A stretch of DNA of 64,000 nucleotides from Deltaproteobacteria bacterium ADurb.Bin207 (GCA_002070115.1 MWCO01000003.1:124001-188000), one strand, 5' to 3'; numbered from the stretch's first letter, positions 44,076 through 54,555 are shown. The notes: a model not told the origin generated them from the letters alone. Made by a program: numbers and translations.

Positions 44076-44942
44076 GTGGTCGAATCGAGAAAGCCCCCCG
44101 CTACGTATTGCAGTCTGTTTCAGACTTATGCGCGCATGGGGGCTGTTTTCGTTGCATCGACGTTGCCCATCCATGCATGCCAGAGCAATAAGGACTCCCT
44201 CCCGCCGTCGCCCCCTGTTTCTGCCTCCGCTTTCGCCTCCACCTCTGCCTCTGCGGTGTCCCTGCCCACCGCGGCAGCATCCGATGGCGCAGCCGATGGG
44301 GACGTTCGGCGAGTTCTGGTGGAGCAGCTCGAAATCGATGGCGATCTTCCAGCTTTTGTGGTTCGTGGCAAAAAAGACGGTTTCAAGATGGTGTTTTTGC
44401 ATGGTTTATGCGGAAACCCTTATGCCTATGCCCTCTCCTTTCGCCATGCCGCCGCTCGCTTGGGGACTCTGCTTGCCCTGCAAGGCAATATTTCATGCGG
44501 TTCGGACTTTCGAGATTGGTCCTGTCCGCCAAGTCAGGTGGACGCCAGGATCGAAAGAGCTTTTCGTGCGCTGGGTGATGAGTCGGACCTTCGTAACCTT
44601 ATCCTTATCGGGTATTCGTCGGGGGCCACGTATGCCGAGCTGCTTGTCTTGCGAAATCCATCTCGCTATGCTCTGCCCATCCTCATCGCAAGTCCTCAAA
44701 AACCTGCGTATTTTCGCCTTCGCAAGGCTCGTGGGGTGGTCTTGATGGCAGGAGAACGCGACAGGCACGACCTGATGAAGTCCGGGCTTCGGGATTTATC
44801 CGCAAGGGAGATTCCATCTGCCTTTTTCATTCTTCCTGGCGCAACCCACGGTGAAATGGGTAACGATGCCGAGAATGTGATGGAAAATGCTTTGCTATGG
44901 ATCGTTCGAAACGCCTTGGCCGACTCGACCACCGCTCCGTGA
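44076..44942 (+). CDS. Alpha/beta-hydrolase lipoprotein
   Basis: A 288-residue exported hydrolase. The GTG at 44076 has ggga at a good distance; an ATG at 44136 would give a shorter signal ending LPIHAC. A Ser/Ala-rich linker follows. The core shows the oxyanion loop VFLHGLCGNP, nucleophile elbow GYSSGATYA (Ser), an Asp-containing strand (VVLMAGERDRHD) and the catalytic His in GATHGEMG. It is probably an esterase or peptidase-like enzyme at the cell surface. The substrate is unknown. Confidence 0.8.
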   Translation: MVESRKPPATYCSLFQTYARMGAVFVASTLPIHACQSNKDSLPPSPPVSASAFASTSASAVSLPTAAASDGAADGDVRRVLVEQLEIDGDLPAFVVRGKKDGFKMVFLHGLCGNPYAYALSFRHAAARLGTLLALQGNISCGSDFRDWSCPPSQVDARIERAFRALGDESDLRNLILIGYSSGATYAELLVLRNPSRYALPILIASPQKPAYFRLRKARGVVLMAGERDRHDLMKSGLRDLSAREIPSAFFILPGATHGEMGNDAENVMENALLWIVRNALADSTTAP

Positions 44943-45003
44943 TCTTCCGGCTCCCATAATTTCAATCATGCGTGATTAGAAGGCGAAGGATGGCATGCCA
45001 TGG

Positions 45004-46350
45004 TCAGAACTTTTTGACGGGGCCACCCACGGCTTCTTGAAAAGGAATCTCTTTGGAAATATTTCGATACCGTTCCATCATCGCCGCGGCACGCTCTTTT
45101 TCAACTTCGATGAGATTTTTGCTCTCATGCGGATCATCTTTGATATTGTACATCTCGAAAACTCGATCCGCGCCGGCTACCGAGAGCTTATAACCATTTT
45201 CATCGATGAAAACCCGTTTTCGAACGTTATAGGTATCAGCGGGAAGGTCAGCGATGATCGGTCGAGCAGGTGTTTCCTTCCCTTGAATTTCTGGCCATAA
45301 GCTGACACCCGGCAGGTCTTTGGGAATGGGTATACCCATCATATCCAAAATAGTCGGTACGAGATCGATATGACTTCGCCATCGGGAAATTTTCCTACCC
45401 TCGAGACCCGGAACATATATAAATAGAGGCACACGGATCAACACCTCGTACAACTCAAAGGCGTGCTTCCAGAAATTGTGTTCACCAAAAGCCTCACCGT
45501 GATCACCAGTTACGATAACGACCGTATGCTTGCCCCACGGCTGTGTATTGACATAATCTAACATGGCTTGAATGTGATGATCGGTGAACCATATCTCCTG
45601 ATCATAACGGTCACGCCCTTTTTTCCCGAAGTCAGGAGCTATGGAGTGCGTATTGTAAACATCGTGCGGATCCATATAATGGTAATACGCAAAAAATTGC
45701 CCTGAAGTATTTTCTCTTTCCGCATGAATCTCATTGATGAGTTTGGTATGATCCGGTGCGGTAATATATGGGTCTTTGTTGTAATCCCATTGAATACCCG
45801 GAACCATTTTCCATACATCGAATCCTTGGTGAAATCCTGCAACGGATTTCAAATACATATGTGCCTGGACGCCGAGCGTTCGGATTCCACGTTTCTGAAG
45901 TAACTCCGCCATGAATTCGTTTTCATCTTTATAAGATGTGAAAAACGGAGAGGTCCGAGCCAAGGATGACGGATATCGTCCAGTCAATAAACCACCCACG
46001 CTCTTGGACGTAAATGATGAAATCGCATAACCCCGTTCGTAGGCAATGGACTTGGCATGAAGTTGCGTCAGATTCGGGGCGATAGCTCGGTCGTAACCCT
46101 CCCAGGGCATGTCGTAACGCATGGCATCGACCACCAACAAGATGACATTCAGTGGTTTCTTAGGCGTTTCAACGGGAATAGGAGTCGAGGAGGCGGCTAC
46201 GGCGGGTGAAGAGGATGTGGCAGTTGGCTCGGGATCTGTCGTTTTGCCCCGCTCACAGCCGGTGATCAGCAAAACGACGGTAACGAGGATTCGGGTAGAG
46301 GCCTGGGAAAACATGGCGGAACCATGCAACGCGCCGATTCGATTTTCCAT
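45004..46350 (-). CDS. Sulfatase-fold (alkaline phosphatase superfamily) lipoprotein
   Basis: A 448-residue protein with lipobox LLITGC. The core fold is clear: LLVVDAMRYDMPWEG (metal Asp), FAYYHYMDPHDVYN, VVIVTGDHGEAFGEHNFW (metal-binding DH) and late IDLVPTILDMMG. The nucleophile region reads SSFTSKSVGGLLTGRYPS, with Ser/Thr where true type I sulfatases have C/S-x-P-x-R. It may therefore be a phosphohydrolase or transferase-like member. The start at 46350 or at 46314 is uncertain. It is exported and probably surface-acting. Confidence 0.82.
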   Translation of the reverse strand: MENRIGALHGSAMFSQASTRILVTVVLLITGCERGKTTDPEPTATSSSPAVAASSTPIPVETPKKPLNVILLVVDAMRYDMPWEGYDRAIAPNLTQLHAKSIAYERGYAISSFTSKSVGGLLTGRYPSSLARTSPFFTSYKDENEFMAELLQKRGIRTLGVQAHMYLKSVAGFHQGFDVWKMVPGIQWDYNKDPYITAPDHTKLINEIHAERENTSGQFFAYYHYMDPHDVYNTHSIAPDFGKKGRDRYDQEIWFTDHHIQAMLDYVNTQPWGKHTVVIVTGDHGEAFGEHNFWKHAFELYEVLIRVPLFIYVPGLEGRKISRWRSHIDLVPTILDMMGIPIPKDLPGVSLWPEIQGKETPARPIIADLPADTYNVRKRVFIDENGYKLSVAGADRVFEMYNIKDDPHESKNLIEVEKERAAAMMERYRNISKEIPFQEAVGGPVKKF

Positions 46351-46392
46351 CTCGAAGAGAGCAAAAAAATCGATGTGCGAAAGGCAGCCTGG

Positions 46393-47046
46393 TCAATGAA
46401 CACGCAATCCCGCCAGTTTCACCGCTCCTCTGTGATATCCACTTGGAAATAACTGCGCCAACGTTTCCAACGAGAGCCCCAACTCCTCGCATACGGAGTA
46501 TACCGTCGGAACGTCCCCAGTCTCGTCGTAAACGTTTCGAAGGTGATCGAGCACTTCCCAATGTTGTTGGGTCAACCCTGCCTCGATTCCCATTTCCCGA
46601 GCGCGATGGATAGCGAAGGCACTGTCCCATTCGTCGGGATCCACTAGAAAACCCAGCACATCGACACGATACACTTTATCGATCCCTTTGGCCGTGCATT
46701 GTCGATCGTCTTTTCCATGGCACGGACTACAGAGAATCGAATCGCGATAGGAAATACCAGCCAGGCGGCACGCACCGCGCAAGTAGCCACTTGGAAATAG
46801 GGCCTGCAAATCGGCGACGGACAACCCGTTGTCGGAGCAAACGAAGTAGAGCAATGGGCATCGTCCGGTCTTCTCGAATTGGCTGCGAAGGTAGCGAATG
46901 ACAGCCCAGTGACGGTCTGTCAATCCTTGCGTGATTCCAACGATTGGTGCCGTTTGGCGTGCAAAATCTTCCGTCCAGTCTTCCGGATGATCGAGAAAAC
47001 CCAGATGATCCACCGAGGGGGCCTTGTACGTGCTGTCGTGCATCAT
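46393..47046 (-). CDS. Tandem double-domain DsrC/TusE-like protein
   Basis: A 217-residue protein made of two DsrC-like modules, ~11-105 and ~128-217; a normal DsrC is ~105-110 residues. Each repeats the family pattern GFL..P..W, L(T)..HW.V...LR..(Y) and FPSGY.RGA..LAG. The N-module keeps a Cys in the ACRLAG position (C93), while the C-module has Val (GAVKLAG). The family's C-terminal Cys arm is missing in both; instead the linker has C106, C109 and C117. A sulfur-carrier role cannot be assumed. It lies 43 bases upstream of the sulfatase-fold gene on the same strand. Confidence 0.75.
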   Translation of the reverse strand: MMHDSTYKAPSVDHLGFLDHPEDWTEDFARQTAPIVGITQGLTDRHWAVIRYLRSQFEKTGRCPLLYFVCSDNGLSVADLQALFPSGYLRGACRLAGISYRDSILCSPCHGKDDRQCTAKGIDKVYRVDVLGFLVDPDEWDSAFAIHRAREMGIEAGLTQQHWEVLDHLRNVYDETGDVPTVYSVCEELGLSLETLAQLFPSGYHRGAVKLAGLRVH

Positions 47047-47276
47047 GACTTCAACAGGCCAGGGTAGGCATCGACGTCGAAATCATGCCATCGTCGTCCC
47101 TATGAATCCGTTGTCACGGTTCTTGGGACCTCGGCGTGAATAAGGAAAAATACAATGATTTTGCATTGCCTTCGTTGTTCGTGCAGTCACGGTATGCTAC
47201 CCCAATATATCTGCTTGGATGGTCACGGCTCCGCTTTGCGCGAACGTGTCGTGTTGTTGTTCTAAACGGAATCGCA

Positions 47277-49013
47277 ATGGTTTCTCAGTCTGATTCGAAA
47301 GACGATCTCACCCGCGAACCTCCGCTCCGTCCTGTACGCATGCGCCTTGACCCGGGAAATCTCCAACTCGGAAAATACCGTATCCTGGGCGAGGTTGGAC
47401 GTGGGGGAATGGCCGAAGTCTTCTTGGCGGTCGCACAAGGACTTAGCGGTTTCAATAAGTTGGTCGTTCTCAAAATCATTCGTGCGGAGGTGGCGGAAGA
47501 CCCGGACGCTCGCTCCATGTTTGTCGATGAAGCTCGCCTGGCCGGAAGACTCAATCACCCGAACGTCGTGCATACGCTCGAGGTGAGTGAAGATGCGGGT
47601 CGTCCCATCCTCGTGATGGAGCATCTCGACGGTCAGCCGCTCAGTTCCATTTTGCGAAGGTGCCAGCGGGATGAAAAGCCGATGCCCATGGCCATGGGGT
47701 TACGGGTGCTTGCGGAGGCGCTTCAAGGACTGCATTACGCGCATACTCTGAAGAATTTCGATGGAACACCCTTGCGTTTGGTTCATCGAGATGTGTCTCC
47801 ACAAAACATTTTCGTGACCTTCGATGGGCAAATCAAAGTGTTGGATTTTGGAATCGCCAAAGCGGCGATTTCGTCTTCGGAAACGCGGGCAGGCGTGATG
47901 AAAGGCAAAGCGGCTTTCATGGCGCCGGAGCAAGTGTCTGGCGAGTCTATCAACCATCGTGCGGATATCTACTCGACCGGAGTCGTTCTTTGGCAGTTGG
48001 TGACCGGACAACAATGGTGGAAGGGAAAAGCGCAAGGCCAAATCTTGCTCACGGTGTTGAACGGCGATGTTCCCAAACCGAGTGATGTTTGTGAAAACGT
48101 GGATGCGGATCTGGAAGCCATCTGCCTCAAGGCGATGGAAGTGGATCCCTCCAAACGGTTCCAGTCCGCGCTGGAGATGCACGACGCCATCGAGGCGGCG
48201 ATCGATGCAAGATCGTCGGTTTCCACACGCGATGTGGGAGCTTTCGTGGCGAACCTGTTCAAAGACGAGCGTGAAATGCTCAGTCGCACACTTGAAACCG
48301 AACTGAAATCACTCAGTGAATCTGGATACCGAACACAGACGGGAACCCTTTCGCACCCCCACAGCGAGGATTCCCAAAGTTCGATTCGTTCCGTCAACTC
48401 CGACGCTTCCTTGTCTGGGATGCGGCTTTCTCGACGCCCTGAGAAACGGAAAGGAGCGGCGGTCATCATGGCTGTCGTCGGACTGGCGATTCTTGCGGGA
48501 GCTACGGCGCTTCTGCTGCGAACGCCGCCCGAAACCGTAGCTTCTGCCGAGCAGATGAGCGCGCCTTCCGAACCGTCGAATCCTCCACCGCCAGCGCTTT
48601 CCCTCGAAGCGACCAAACCAATGGTTCCGGCGGCAAGCTGCACCATCGCTGTCAAAGCCATCCCAAGCAACGCCACCATCTCCATCGATGGAAAACCGAT
48701 GAAAGACAATCCGTCGACTCTGCACGTGGTGCAGGATGGAAAAGTCTATTCAATTCACGCACATGCGCCAGGATTTGTCCCTCGTACGGTCGAAGTGGCT
48801 GCCCTACGGGATGCGAGTTTCGTGGTCGAGTTGGAGCCGGTTCGCACCGGAGGTGTTGTTCCCCGCGTTCTGGATCCCAAGGCACCTGAGCCGGTGGTTC
48901 AAGAGCAGCCGCCTGCATCGCCCCCTGAAGCCAAGCCGCCTGCCGAAAAAAAAGAAGACCCCAAAAGCGCGCGGGATCGGATCAAAGAACTCGATACGAC
49001 GAGCCCCTGGTGA
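47277..49013 (+). CDS. Ser/Thr protein kinase with PEGA domain
   Basis: A 578-residue membrane kinase. The kinase domain (~34-310) has the loop GRGGMAEV at 41-48, K66 (VVLKII), HRDVSPQN, DFGIAK and MAPEQVSG. A membrane helix lies near 400 (AAVIMAVVGLAILAGATALL). The outer part has a Pro-rich linker and a PEGA domain (CTIAVKAIPSNATISIDGKP), a surface domain thought to bind wall or carbohydrate. The tail is rich in Pro, Lys and Glu. The ATG at 47277 gives the normal N-terminus; 47 upstream in-frame codons show no domain. Confidence 0.92.
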   Translation: MVSQSDSKDDLTREPPLRPVRMRLDPGNLQLGKYRILGEVGRGGMAEVFLAVAQGLSGFNKLVVLKIIRAEVAEDPDARSMFVDEARLAGRLNHPNVVHTLEVSEDAGRPILVMEHLDGQPLSSILRRCQRDEKPMPMAMGLRVLAEALQGLHYAHTLKNFDGTPLRLVHRDVSPQNIFVTFDGQIKVLDFGIAKAAISSSETRAGVMKGKAAFMAPEQVSGESINHRADIYSTGVVLWQLVTGQQWWKGKAQGQILLTVLNGDVPKPSDVCENVDADLEAICLKAMEVDPSKRFQSALEMHDAIEAAIDARSSVSTRDVGAFVANLFKDEREMLSRTLETELKSLSESGYRTQTGTLSHPHSEDSQSSIRSVNSDASLSGMRLSRRPEKRKGAAVIMAVVGLAILAGATALLLRTPPETVASAEQMSAPSEPSNPPPPALSLEATKPMVPAASCTIAVKAIPSNATISIDGKPMKDNPSTLHVVQDGKVYSIHAHAPGFVPRTVEVAALRDASFVVELEPVRTGGVVPRVLDPKAPEPVVQEQPPASPPEAKPPAEKKEDPKSARDRIKELDTTSPW

Positions 49014-49016
49014 GCC

Positions 49017-49829
49017 TCATCCAAAACGGGTGACGGGCATCGCTCGTTTGTGCTTGGTTGCGACATAGATCGCTTCGAGGCGCTTGGCGATTTGTGCATC
49101 GACGGACTTACCTTCCAAGTAGTCATCGATTTGTTCATAGCTCATTCCCAAGGATGCCTCGTCGGGGTAGAGCGGCCTCAAATCCTCCAGGTCCGCGGTC
49201 GGCACTTTTTCGTATAACCGCGCGGGGGCCCCCATAGATTGCAGCAAGAGGCGCCCTTGTCGTTTCGTCAAACCGACCAGCGGCGCCAGATCGCATGCAC
49301 CATCACCGTACTTGGTAAAAAAACCTGTAACGGCTTCCGCGGCATGCTCCGTTCCCAACACCAGCAGGTTATGGCTTCCGGCCAATGCGTATTGCATCAC
49401 CATTCGCTCCCGGGCTTTGACATTGCCACGGTGATAGTCCGACAACGGCTCGCCCAACCCATCTTCCAACGCTCTGACCGAGGCATCCACACTGGCTTGC
49501 ATATTTACGGTTACCAAGCGATCCGGCTCGATGAACGAAAGCGCAAGCTTCACATCCTGTTCATCTCGCTGCTTACCGTAAGGAAGGTGCATCGCCCAGA
49601 ATGATATCGGGAGCGCCGAGTGGTGACGCGCATCCTCAACGGCCAATTGGGCCAGCTTGCCGCATAGTGTCGAATCCTGACCACCGCTGATTCCAAGCAC
49701 GTACCCTCTCGCTCCCGAACGAATCAGGTAGCTGCTTAGAAAACGCACGATCTCCGATATCGTGACCTTGGCGTCGATTACGGATTGTACATGCAATGCT
49801 TGCGCGATTCGTTCCTGTTGTGGATTCAT
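49017..49829 (-). CDS. nadE: Ammonia-dependent NAD+ synthetase NadE
   Basis: Amidates deamido-NAD to NAD using ATP and ammonia, the last step of NAD synthesis. The 270 residues match the E. coli-type single-domain enzyme: PP-loop [43 protein letters not shown] and [15 protein letters not shown]. No glutaminase domain is present. The ATG at 49829 has GGAGAC directly upstream and matches the family N-terminus; upstream in-frame ATGs do not. It converges on the PEGA kinase with a three-base gap. Confidence 0.95.
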   Translation of the reverse strand: MNPQQERIAQALHVQSVIDAKVTISEIVRFLSSYLIRSGARGYVLGISGGQDSTLCGKLAQLAVEDARHHSALPISFWAMHLPYGKQRDEQDVKLALSFIEPDRLVTVNMQASVDASVRALEDGLGEPLSDYHRGNVKARERMVMQYALAGSHNLLVLGTEHAAEAVTGFFTKYGDGACDLAPLVGLTKRQGRLLLQSMGAPARLYEKVPTADLEDLRPLYPDEASLGMSYEQIDDYLEGKSVDAQIAKRLEAIYVATKHKRAMPVTRFG

Positions 49830-49894
49830 CGTCTCCTCGGCTAGACCCTTGTACAGCTTCGACATTAAGGGTCGCAAGCCCTGTGACCAGAGCG

Positions 49895-50956
49895 ATGATT
49901 CATGGTAGCGGTGCAAGCGTGAGACCTGTGATTGTTTTTGTGGCCATGGTTTGCACCATGCTGGGATGCGAAAAACATCCCCCGTCGGACGTGCAAACGC
50001 AAAAAACCGTGGCTTCCGTTACCTCGAAGGAGCAAGCAAAACCAGCGATTTCACTTGCGTCTGCCGCGTCATCCTCTTCCGTGAGCGAAGAGATTCGAAA
50101 CAAAGAAGGCAGGGCATCGGGAAAGGTTCGTGAATTCACGTTACGATTCGACGACACCCCCGTGGGACCCATGCAAGCTGTCGTTGTGGTTCCCCGAGAG
50201 GCAAGTCCGCATCACCGTTTACCGGTGCTGATCGCGATGCATGGGCAAGGGGAGGCCTTGAAAGGGCCAGCCAAAGGGGCGCGCGGCTGGGTCGATGACT
50301 ACTGGCTCGGCAAGGCGTTGCGTCGCTTGAACGCTCCACCATTGACGAACGCTGATTTTCGTCATCGTTTCTCGGAAAAACGGCTCGATATGCTGAATCA
50401 ATCTCTTTTTGCGCAACCCTTTCGAGGTCTCATCGTGGTGTGTCCGTATACACCGCACAAGTACCTCAAAGGCAAGGAAGCGTTCTCTCAGTCTTTGCTC
50501 GCGGATTTCATCGTGGATACGCTATTGCCCCAAGTATATGAACAGGCTCCGGCAATGGGAACGCCAGCCTCCACGGCCATCGATGGCGTTAGTTTGGGGG
50601 GGCGCGCTTCCCTGCTGGTTGGATTGGCTCGGCCTGAGGCGTTTGGGGCGATCGGTGCATTACAGCCGGCTTTCGATGGGGAAGACGCTCCGGAGTTGGC
50701 GAAAAGAGCGCGAAACGCATTGAAAAAAAATCCGAGCCTCACCGTACGATTGCTCACGAGCGACAACGACTATTACCTCGAGTCCACGCGAACGATCTCC
50801 AAAAGGATGGAAGCGGAAGGAGTCAAACCCATGCTCGATGTCGTGCCAGGAGACCATTCCTACGACTTCAATCGCGGCCCTGGCGTGTACGAGATGCTTC
50901 TGTTTCACGAACGCGTGCTTCGAGGCGAACATGCTCCCGGCACGCAGGGCCGTTAA
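49895..50956 (+). CDS. Esterase-like alpha/beta-hydrolase lipoprotein
   Basis: A 353-residue protein with lipobox CTMLGC and a Ser/Ala-rich linker. The hydrolase core has [12 protein letters not shown] (oxyanion region), the nucleophile elbow [10 protein letters not shown], an Asp near LTSDNDYY and a catalytic His in VPGDHSYDF. The pattern fits the Esterase D/feruloyl-esterase-like group. The substrate is unknown; it is likely periplasmic or on the surface. The start at 49895 overlaps the nadE 5' region only in the divergent promoter. Confidence 0.78.
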   Translation: MIHGSGASVRPVIVFVAMVCTMLGCEKHPPSDVQTQKTVASVTSKEQAKPAISLASAASSSSVSEEIRNKEGRASGKVREFTLRFDDTPVGPMQAVVVVPREASPHHRLPVLIAMHGQGEALKGPAKGARGWVDDYWLGKALRRLNAPPLTNADFRHRFSEKRLDMLNQSLFAQPFRGLIVVCPYTPHKYLKGKEAFSQSLLADFIVDTLLPQVYEQAPAMGTPASTAIDGVSLGGRASLLVGLARPEAFGAIGALQPAFDGEDAPELAKRARNALKKNPSLTVRLLTSDNDYYLESTRTISKRMEAEGVKPMLDVVPGDHSYDFNRGPGVYEMLLFHERVLRGEHAPGTQGR

Positions 50957-51072
50957 TCCTCATGTCGCAGGAGCCAACACCACGAACCCCTCCGATTTCC
51001 ATGACGGATGGGAGTTTCACGTGCGTTGCACTTTTGCGTTGGACCTAATCCGGTTACTCATATACTCACGCG

Positions 51073-52185
51073 ATGCCCAAGGTTTCGATGTCCTCTCTCA
51101 ATCAATCAATCGATGCCGCTGGAATGACAGACGCCGGAACGGTGCGAGAGCATAACGAAGATGCTTTTCTCGTTCGCAATGACTTGTGTTTATTCATGGT
51201 TGCCGATGGGGCAGGGGGGCATAACGCAGGCGATATCGCGAGCAAGCTGGCGATCAAATCGATCGAGAACTTCTTCGAAGCCACGGAAAGCGTAGCCAAA
51301 ACTCGTCCGGAACGAGACCGTTTCGGGCTGATGACACAAGCAAGAAGACTGGCCGCGGCCGTACAGAAGGCTAACGCGGACGTCATGGAAATCTCCCGCT
51401 CGTTCGAAAAGCGAAAGGGGATGGGAACGACGGTTGTGGTAGCGTATCTGCGCCCATCTTGGAATCGCCTGTATCTTGCGCATGTGGGAGATAGCCGCTG
51501 TTATCGCGTGCGAGGTGAGCACGTGGAGGTGCTGACCCATGACCACACGATACTCAACGATGTCATGGAGATGCGTCCGGACGTGGGTGATGACGTTTTG
51601 GCCCGGCTTCCCCGCAGTGTCGTAACCCGGGCCCTGGGAATGGGCGAACGGATTCGTGTGGATTTACGAGCCTTTGTCTTGGTTCCGGGAGATCGATATC
51701 TACTTTGCAGTGATGGGCTGTACCGGGATTTGCCGGAAGATGTGCTGTTCGAAACGCTTCGCATAACGGCAGAACCGGAGGAGGTGGCGCAACGGCTCAT
51801 TGCTTTGGGAAAAAAAGCGGGGGGAGGCGACAATCTCACGGCTCTGGTCTTCGATTGCGTCCGACTCGGCAAGCCAAGCCACGACAAGCAGGGCGCCGAT
51901 TCATCTTCGACTCGGAGAAAAACGGCTTCCGCGCCAGAAATACTGCTGCTCGGAATCGAAAGCGATGTCGATATTCAGCCAACGGGTGAAGTGCAGATTC
52001 TGCCGAGCGATGCATACGATGCCGAGGTGCGACAAGCGGTGGAAGATTTCGTATCTCCCTTGAGGCCCGATCACGCGGCCCTTCCCATCGACCTGACGAA
52101 AACATCGCAGTGCGGTGCTTGCGGTGAACAAATCCCCGTGGGAGCGCGATTCTGTCCGTATTGTGGAGCGCCGCGAAAGACGTGA
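51073..52185 (+). CDS. PP2C Ser/Thr phosphatase with C-terminal zinc ribbon
   Basis: A 370-residue cytosolic phosphatase. The PP2C motifs are REHNEDAF, VADGAGGHNAGD, AHVGDSRCYR, CSDGLYRDL and GGGDNLTALVF, with both metal aspartates present. After a ~60-residue linker the last ~30 residues form a zinc ribbon (CGACGEQIPVG, FCPYCGAP). The same type of ribbon occurs in the kinase at 62148 and the protein at 30214, so it may be a shared docking device (inference). A second start at 51088 is possible. Confidence 0.92.
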   Translation: MPKVSMSSLNQSIDAAGMTDAGTVREHNEDAFLVRNDLCLFMVADGAGGHNAGDIASKLAIKSIENFFEATESVAKTRPERDRFGLMTQARRLAAAVQKANADVMEISRSFEKRKGMGTTVVVAYLRPSWNRLYLAHVGDSRCYRVRGEHVEVLTHDHTILNDVMEMRPDVGDDVLARLPRSVVTRALGMGERIRVDLRAFVLVPGDRYLLCSDGLYRDLPEDVLFETLRITAEPEEVAQRLIALGKKAGGGDNLTALVFDCVRLGKPSHDKQGADSSSTRRKTASAPEILLLGIESDVDIQPTGEVQILPSDAYDAEVRQAVEDFVSPLRPDHAALPIDLTKTSQCGACGEQIPVGARFCPYCGAPRKT

Positions 52186-52265
52186 CGGGATCGGTTCGAG
52201 GCACGATACCCTGAGACTCGATTCTGAACCTTGCTCCAAGCCGTTCTGGCATCTACGATGATTGT

Positions 52266-52790
52266 ATGCTGCGTACCGTGCGGATGAGTGTATGGCTTAC
52301 TTGGATTGGTGTTGTGGGCGTCAGTGCTGCTTCTTGTGCTCAGGCGCAAGACCCGGATGCTGTCGTTGATAAGCCTGAGGCAGGGGTGGGCGGCTCTGCC
52401 GGTCAAGCCACGGGAGGCACCGGAGGCCAACTCGAGGATAGTTCCTCCGAAGCAGATGGCGGTGAAGCAGGAATGGGAGCCATGGGGGGCTCCAACCCCG
52501 GTGGAACGGGTGGAGCAGGCGGGAACGGTGGCACAGGCGGCACAGGCGGCTACGGCGGAACTGGCGGCGTTCCTGTCGATGCCGAACCGGAAGCAGGTAT
52601 TGTCTGCGGCACGGAAATCTGTACCGATTGGCTCTGTGAAAAGGCCAATATCGGCGTGTCGATGACCGTGAAGGCTTGCTGTCAGAAAACCAACGAATGC
52701 GGCGCCGTCAACGAAGAAGGAGGCAGTCTCTGTGTCCCCGTCGAGGTGGTGGAGACTCTGCTCAAGATGACCTGTTCACCCATCGAGTGA
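52266..52790 (+). CDS. Lipoprotein with Gly/Thr-rich linker and Cys-rich C-terminal domain
   Basis: A 174-residue protein with a signal ending SAASC. Residues ~40-105 are a low-complexity Gly/Ala/Thr region (repeats like GGTGG and GGNGGTGG), typical of myxobacterial surface lipoproteins. The last ~65 residues carry eight or so cysteines (CGTEICTDWLC, ACCQKTNEC, LCVPVEV, MTCSP) and probably form a disulfide-rich domain. I recognise no family for the C-terminal part. Confidence 0.7.
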   Translation: MLRTVRMSVWLTWIGVVGVSAASCAQAQDPDAVVDKPEAGVGGSAGQATGGTGGQLEDSSSEADGGEAGMGAMGGSNPGGTGGAGGNGGTGGTGGYGGTGGVPVDAEPEAGIVCGTEICTDWLCEKANIGVSMTVKACCQKTNECGAVNEEGGSLCVPVEVVETLLKMTCSPIE

Positions 52791-52806
52791 AAGGCTATCC
52801 GGAAAA

Positions 52807-54555
52807 TCACAGGAAGTGACGAAGCTGCTCAGCGCGCTTGGGATGGCGAAGCTTGTGCAACGCTTTCGCTTCTATTTGACGAATGCGTTCACGCGTTACG
52901 TTGAAGCTCTGCCCTACCTCCTCCAACGTGTTATCCGATTTTTCGTCGATACCGAAACGAAGTCGCAACACCTTCTCTTCACGAGGAGAGAGCGTTTGCA
53001 GCATCTGCCGCGTGGTGGAGTTGAAGTCGATGTTGATGACGCCATCTTCGGGACCAACCGTTCGTTTGTCCTCGACGAAGTCGACGAGATGACGGTCTTC
53101 ATCATCTCCCACCGGTGTTTCCAAAGACACTGGGTCTTGGACCGTTCGCATGTATTTGCGGATTTTGTCGACCGGCAGATCCATCTTTTCGGCGATTTCT
53201 TCGGGCGACGGTTCGATGCCGGTCTCCTGGACATGAAGCCTTGTGATACGCGCGATTTTGTTGATGGCCTCGAACATGTGGACGGGAAGACGGATGGTTC
53301 GCGCCTGGTCCGCAATGGCTCGATTGATGGCTTGTCGGATCCACCAGGTGGCGTAGGTGGAGAACTTATAACCTCGACGGTGGTCGAATTTGTCCACGGC
53401 CTTCATCAAACCGATGTTGCCTTCCTGAATTCGGTCGAGAAAGTCGAGACCTCGGCCCGGATACTTCTTGGCAATGGAAACCACGAGACGCAAGTTGGCT
53501 TCGACGAGTTCGGCTTTGGCGCGTTCGGAGACTCGTTGACTGCGGCGTACTTCTCGCAGAACACTGCGGAGCTGAACGCGATCGATCCCGGCTTCTTCTT
53601 CGGCGGTTTGCGCTTGGGTCAGGAGCGTTCGAATGGTGTCGGCGTATTCCTGGAGTTCGTCGAGAGCGAGACGTTTGGGGCCGCCCGTAGTCGAACGAGA
53701 TGTCCCGTTTCCTTGTTGATCGATGAGCTTGACGATGGTTTTGAAAGGGATCCCCGCTTCGCACTCGCAACGTTCGAGCTGTTTTTCCGCGTCGTCGATT
53801 CGACGCTGAAGCGAGTATAGCTTGGCGACGAATCGATCCAGTTGTTTGCGATCGAGGCGAACGTCATGAAGCAATGCAATGGCGGCCTTGAGTTTTCGTT
53901 CGGCACCAGACAAGTGACGCTTGCCCGAGGAGCCTTTTGCGTTTGCTTTGCGCGCAGATTCGAGCAATTGCAGGCGCTCGTGGTGAAGAACCGCGATTTC
54001 TCTGGCAACGCGGACGAAGCGACCCTTCTCCGCATCATCTTCGTCGTCACAGTCCCGAAGCACATCCGCTATCCGGGTCTTGCCGGCTTCGACACGCTCC
54101 CCCAAGCGAATGATTTCACGCATCGTACTATGACATTGGAGCATGGCGGCAACCATACGCCGCTCTCCGTCTTCGATACGCTTGGCGAGTTCGACTTCTC
54201 CTTCGCGGGTCAGAAGCGGAGCACCACCGAGTTTGCGTAGATACATATCCGCGGGGTCACGCATGCCACTTGTGTCCACCAGTCGCTTCTCAGTGTCTCG
54301 ATGGGGATCGAGGGAAGAACGGTGGGTTGAGTCATGAACCTGGGAAGGAACGACTTCGATATGCTCGCGTTCGAGTTCTGTCATCAAATCACTCACACGG
54401 TCGGCTGACATCATAGAATCCGGAAGTGAAGCGTGAACGTCATCATAGGTGAGGAATCCTTGCTGTTTTCCGAGAGCAACGAGTTGGGCAAATGGGTGCG
54501 ACGGAATCGACTTCTTGCAGGAACCCGGACACCTATTGGTTTGGACTGAAGGCAT
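52807..54555 (-). CDS. rpoD: Principal RNA polymerase sigma factor (RpoD/SigA type)
   Basis: A 582-residue sigma-70. The ATG at 54555 has a strong GGAGG eight bases upstream. Region 1.2 lies at ~100-135 ([20 protein letters not shown]). A long non-conserved charged region (~150-330) follows, rich in Arg, Lys and Asp. Regions 2 ([34 protein letters not shown]), 3 ([20 protein letters not shown]) and 4 ([32 protein letters not shown]) are well preserved. The shortened region 1.1 and FLDRIQ in place of the more usual FLDLIQ are small oddities. It has a conserved C-terminus. Confidence 0.93.
   Translation of the reverse strand: MPSVQTNRCPGSCKKSIPSHPFAQLVALGKQQGFLTYDDVHASLPDSMMSADRVSDLMTELEREHIEVVPSQVHDSTHRSSLDPHRDTEKRLVDTSGMRDPADMYLRKLGGAPLLTREGEVELAKRIEDGERRMVAAMLQCHSTMREIIRLGERVEAGKTRIADVLRDCDDEDDAEKGRFVRVAREIAVLHHERLQLLESARKANAKGSSGKRHLSGAERKLKAAIALLHDVRLDRKQLDRFVAKLYSLQRRIDDAEKQLERCECEAGIPFKTIVKLIDQQGNGTSRSTTGGPKRLALDELQEYADTIRTLLTQAQTAEEEAGIDRVQLRSVLREVRRSQRVSERAKAELVEANLRLVVSIAKKYPGRGLDFLDRIQEGNIGLMKAVDKFDHRRGYKFSTYATWWIRQAINRAIADQARTIRLPVHMFEAINKIARITRLHVQETGIEPSPEEIAEKMDLPVDKIRKYMRTVQDPVSLETPVGDDEDRHLVDFVEDKRTVGPEDGVINIDFNSTTRQMLQTLSPREEKVLRLRFGIDEKSDNTLEEVGQSFNVTRERIRQIEAKALHKLRHPKRAEQLRHFL

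Noticed and set aside
34408-46350. SUMF1-like protein as the activator of the sulfatase-fold lipoprotein
   Set aside because: The sulfatase-fold protein lacks the C/S-x-P-x-R substrate motif and the SUMF1-like protein lacks the catalytic cysteine context; they are also more than 9 kb apart.
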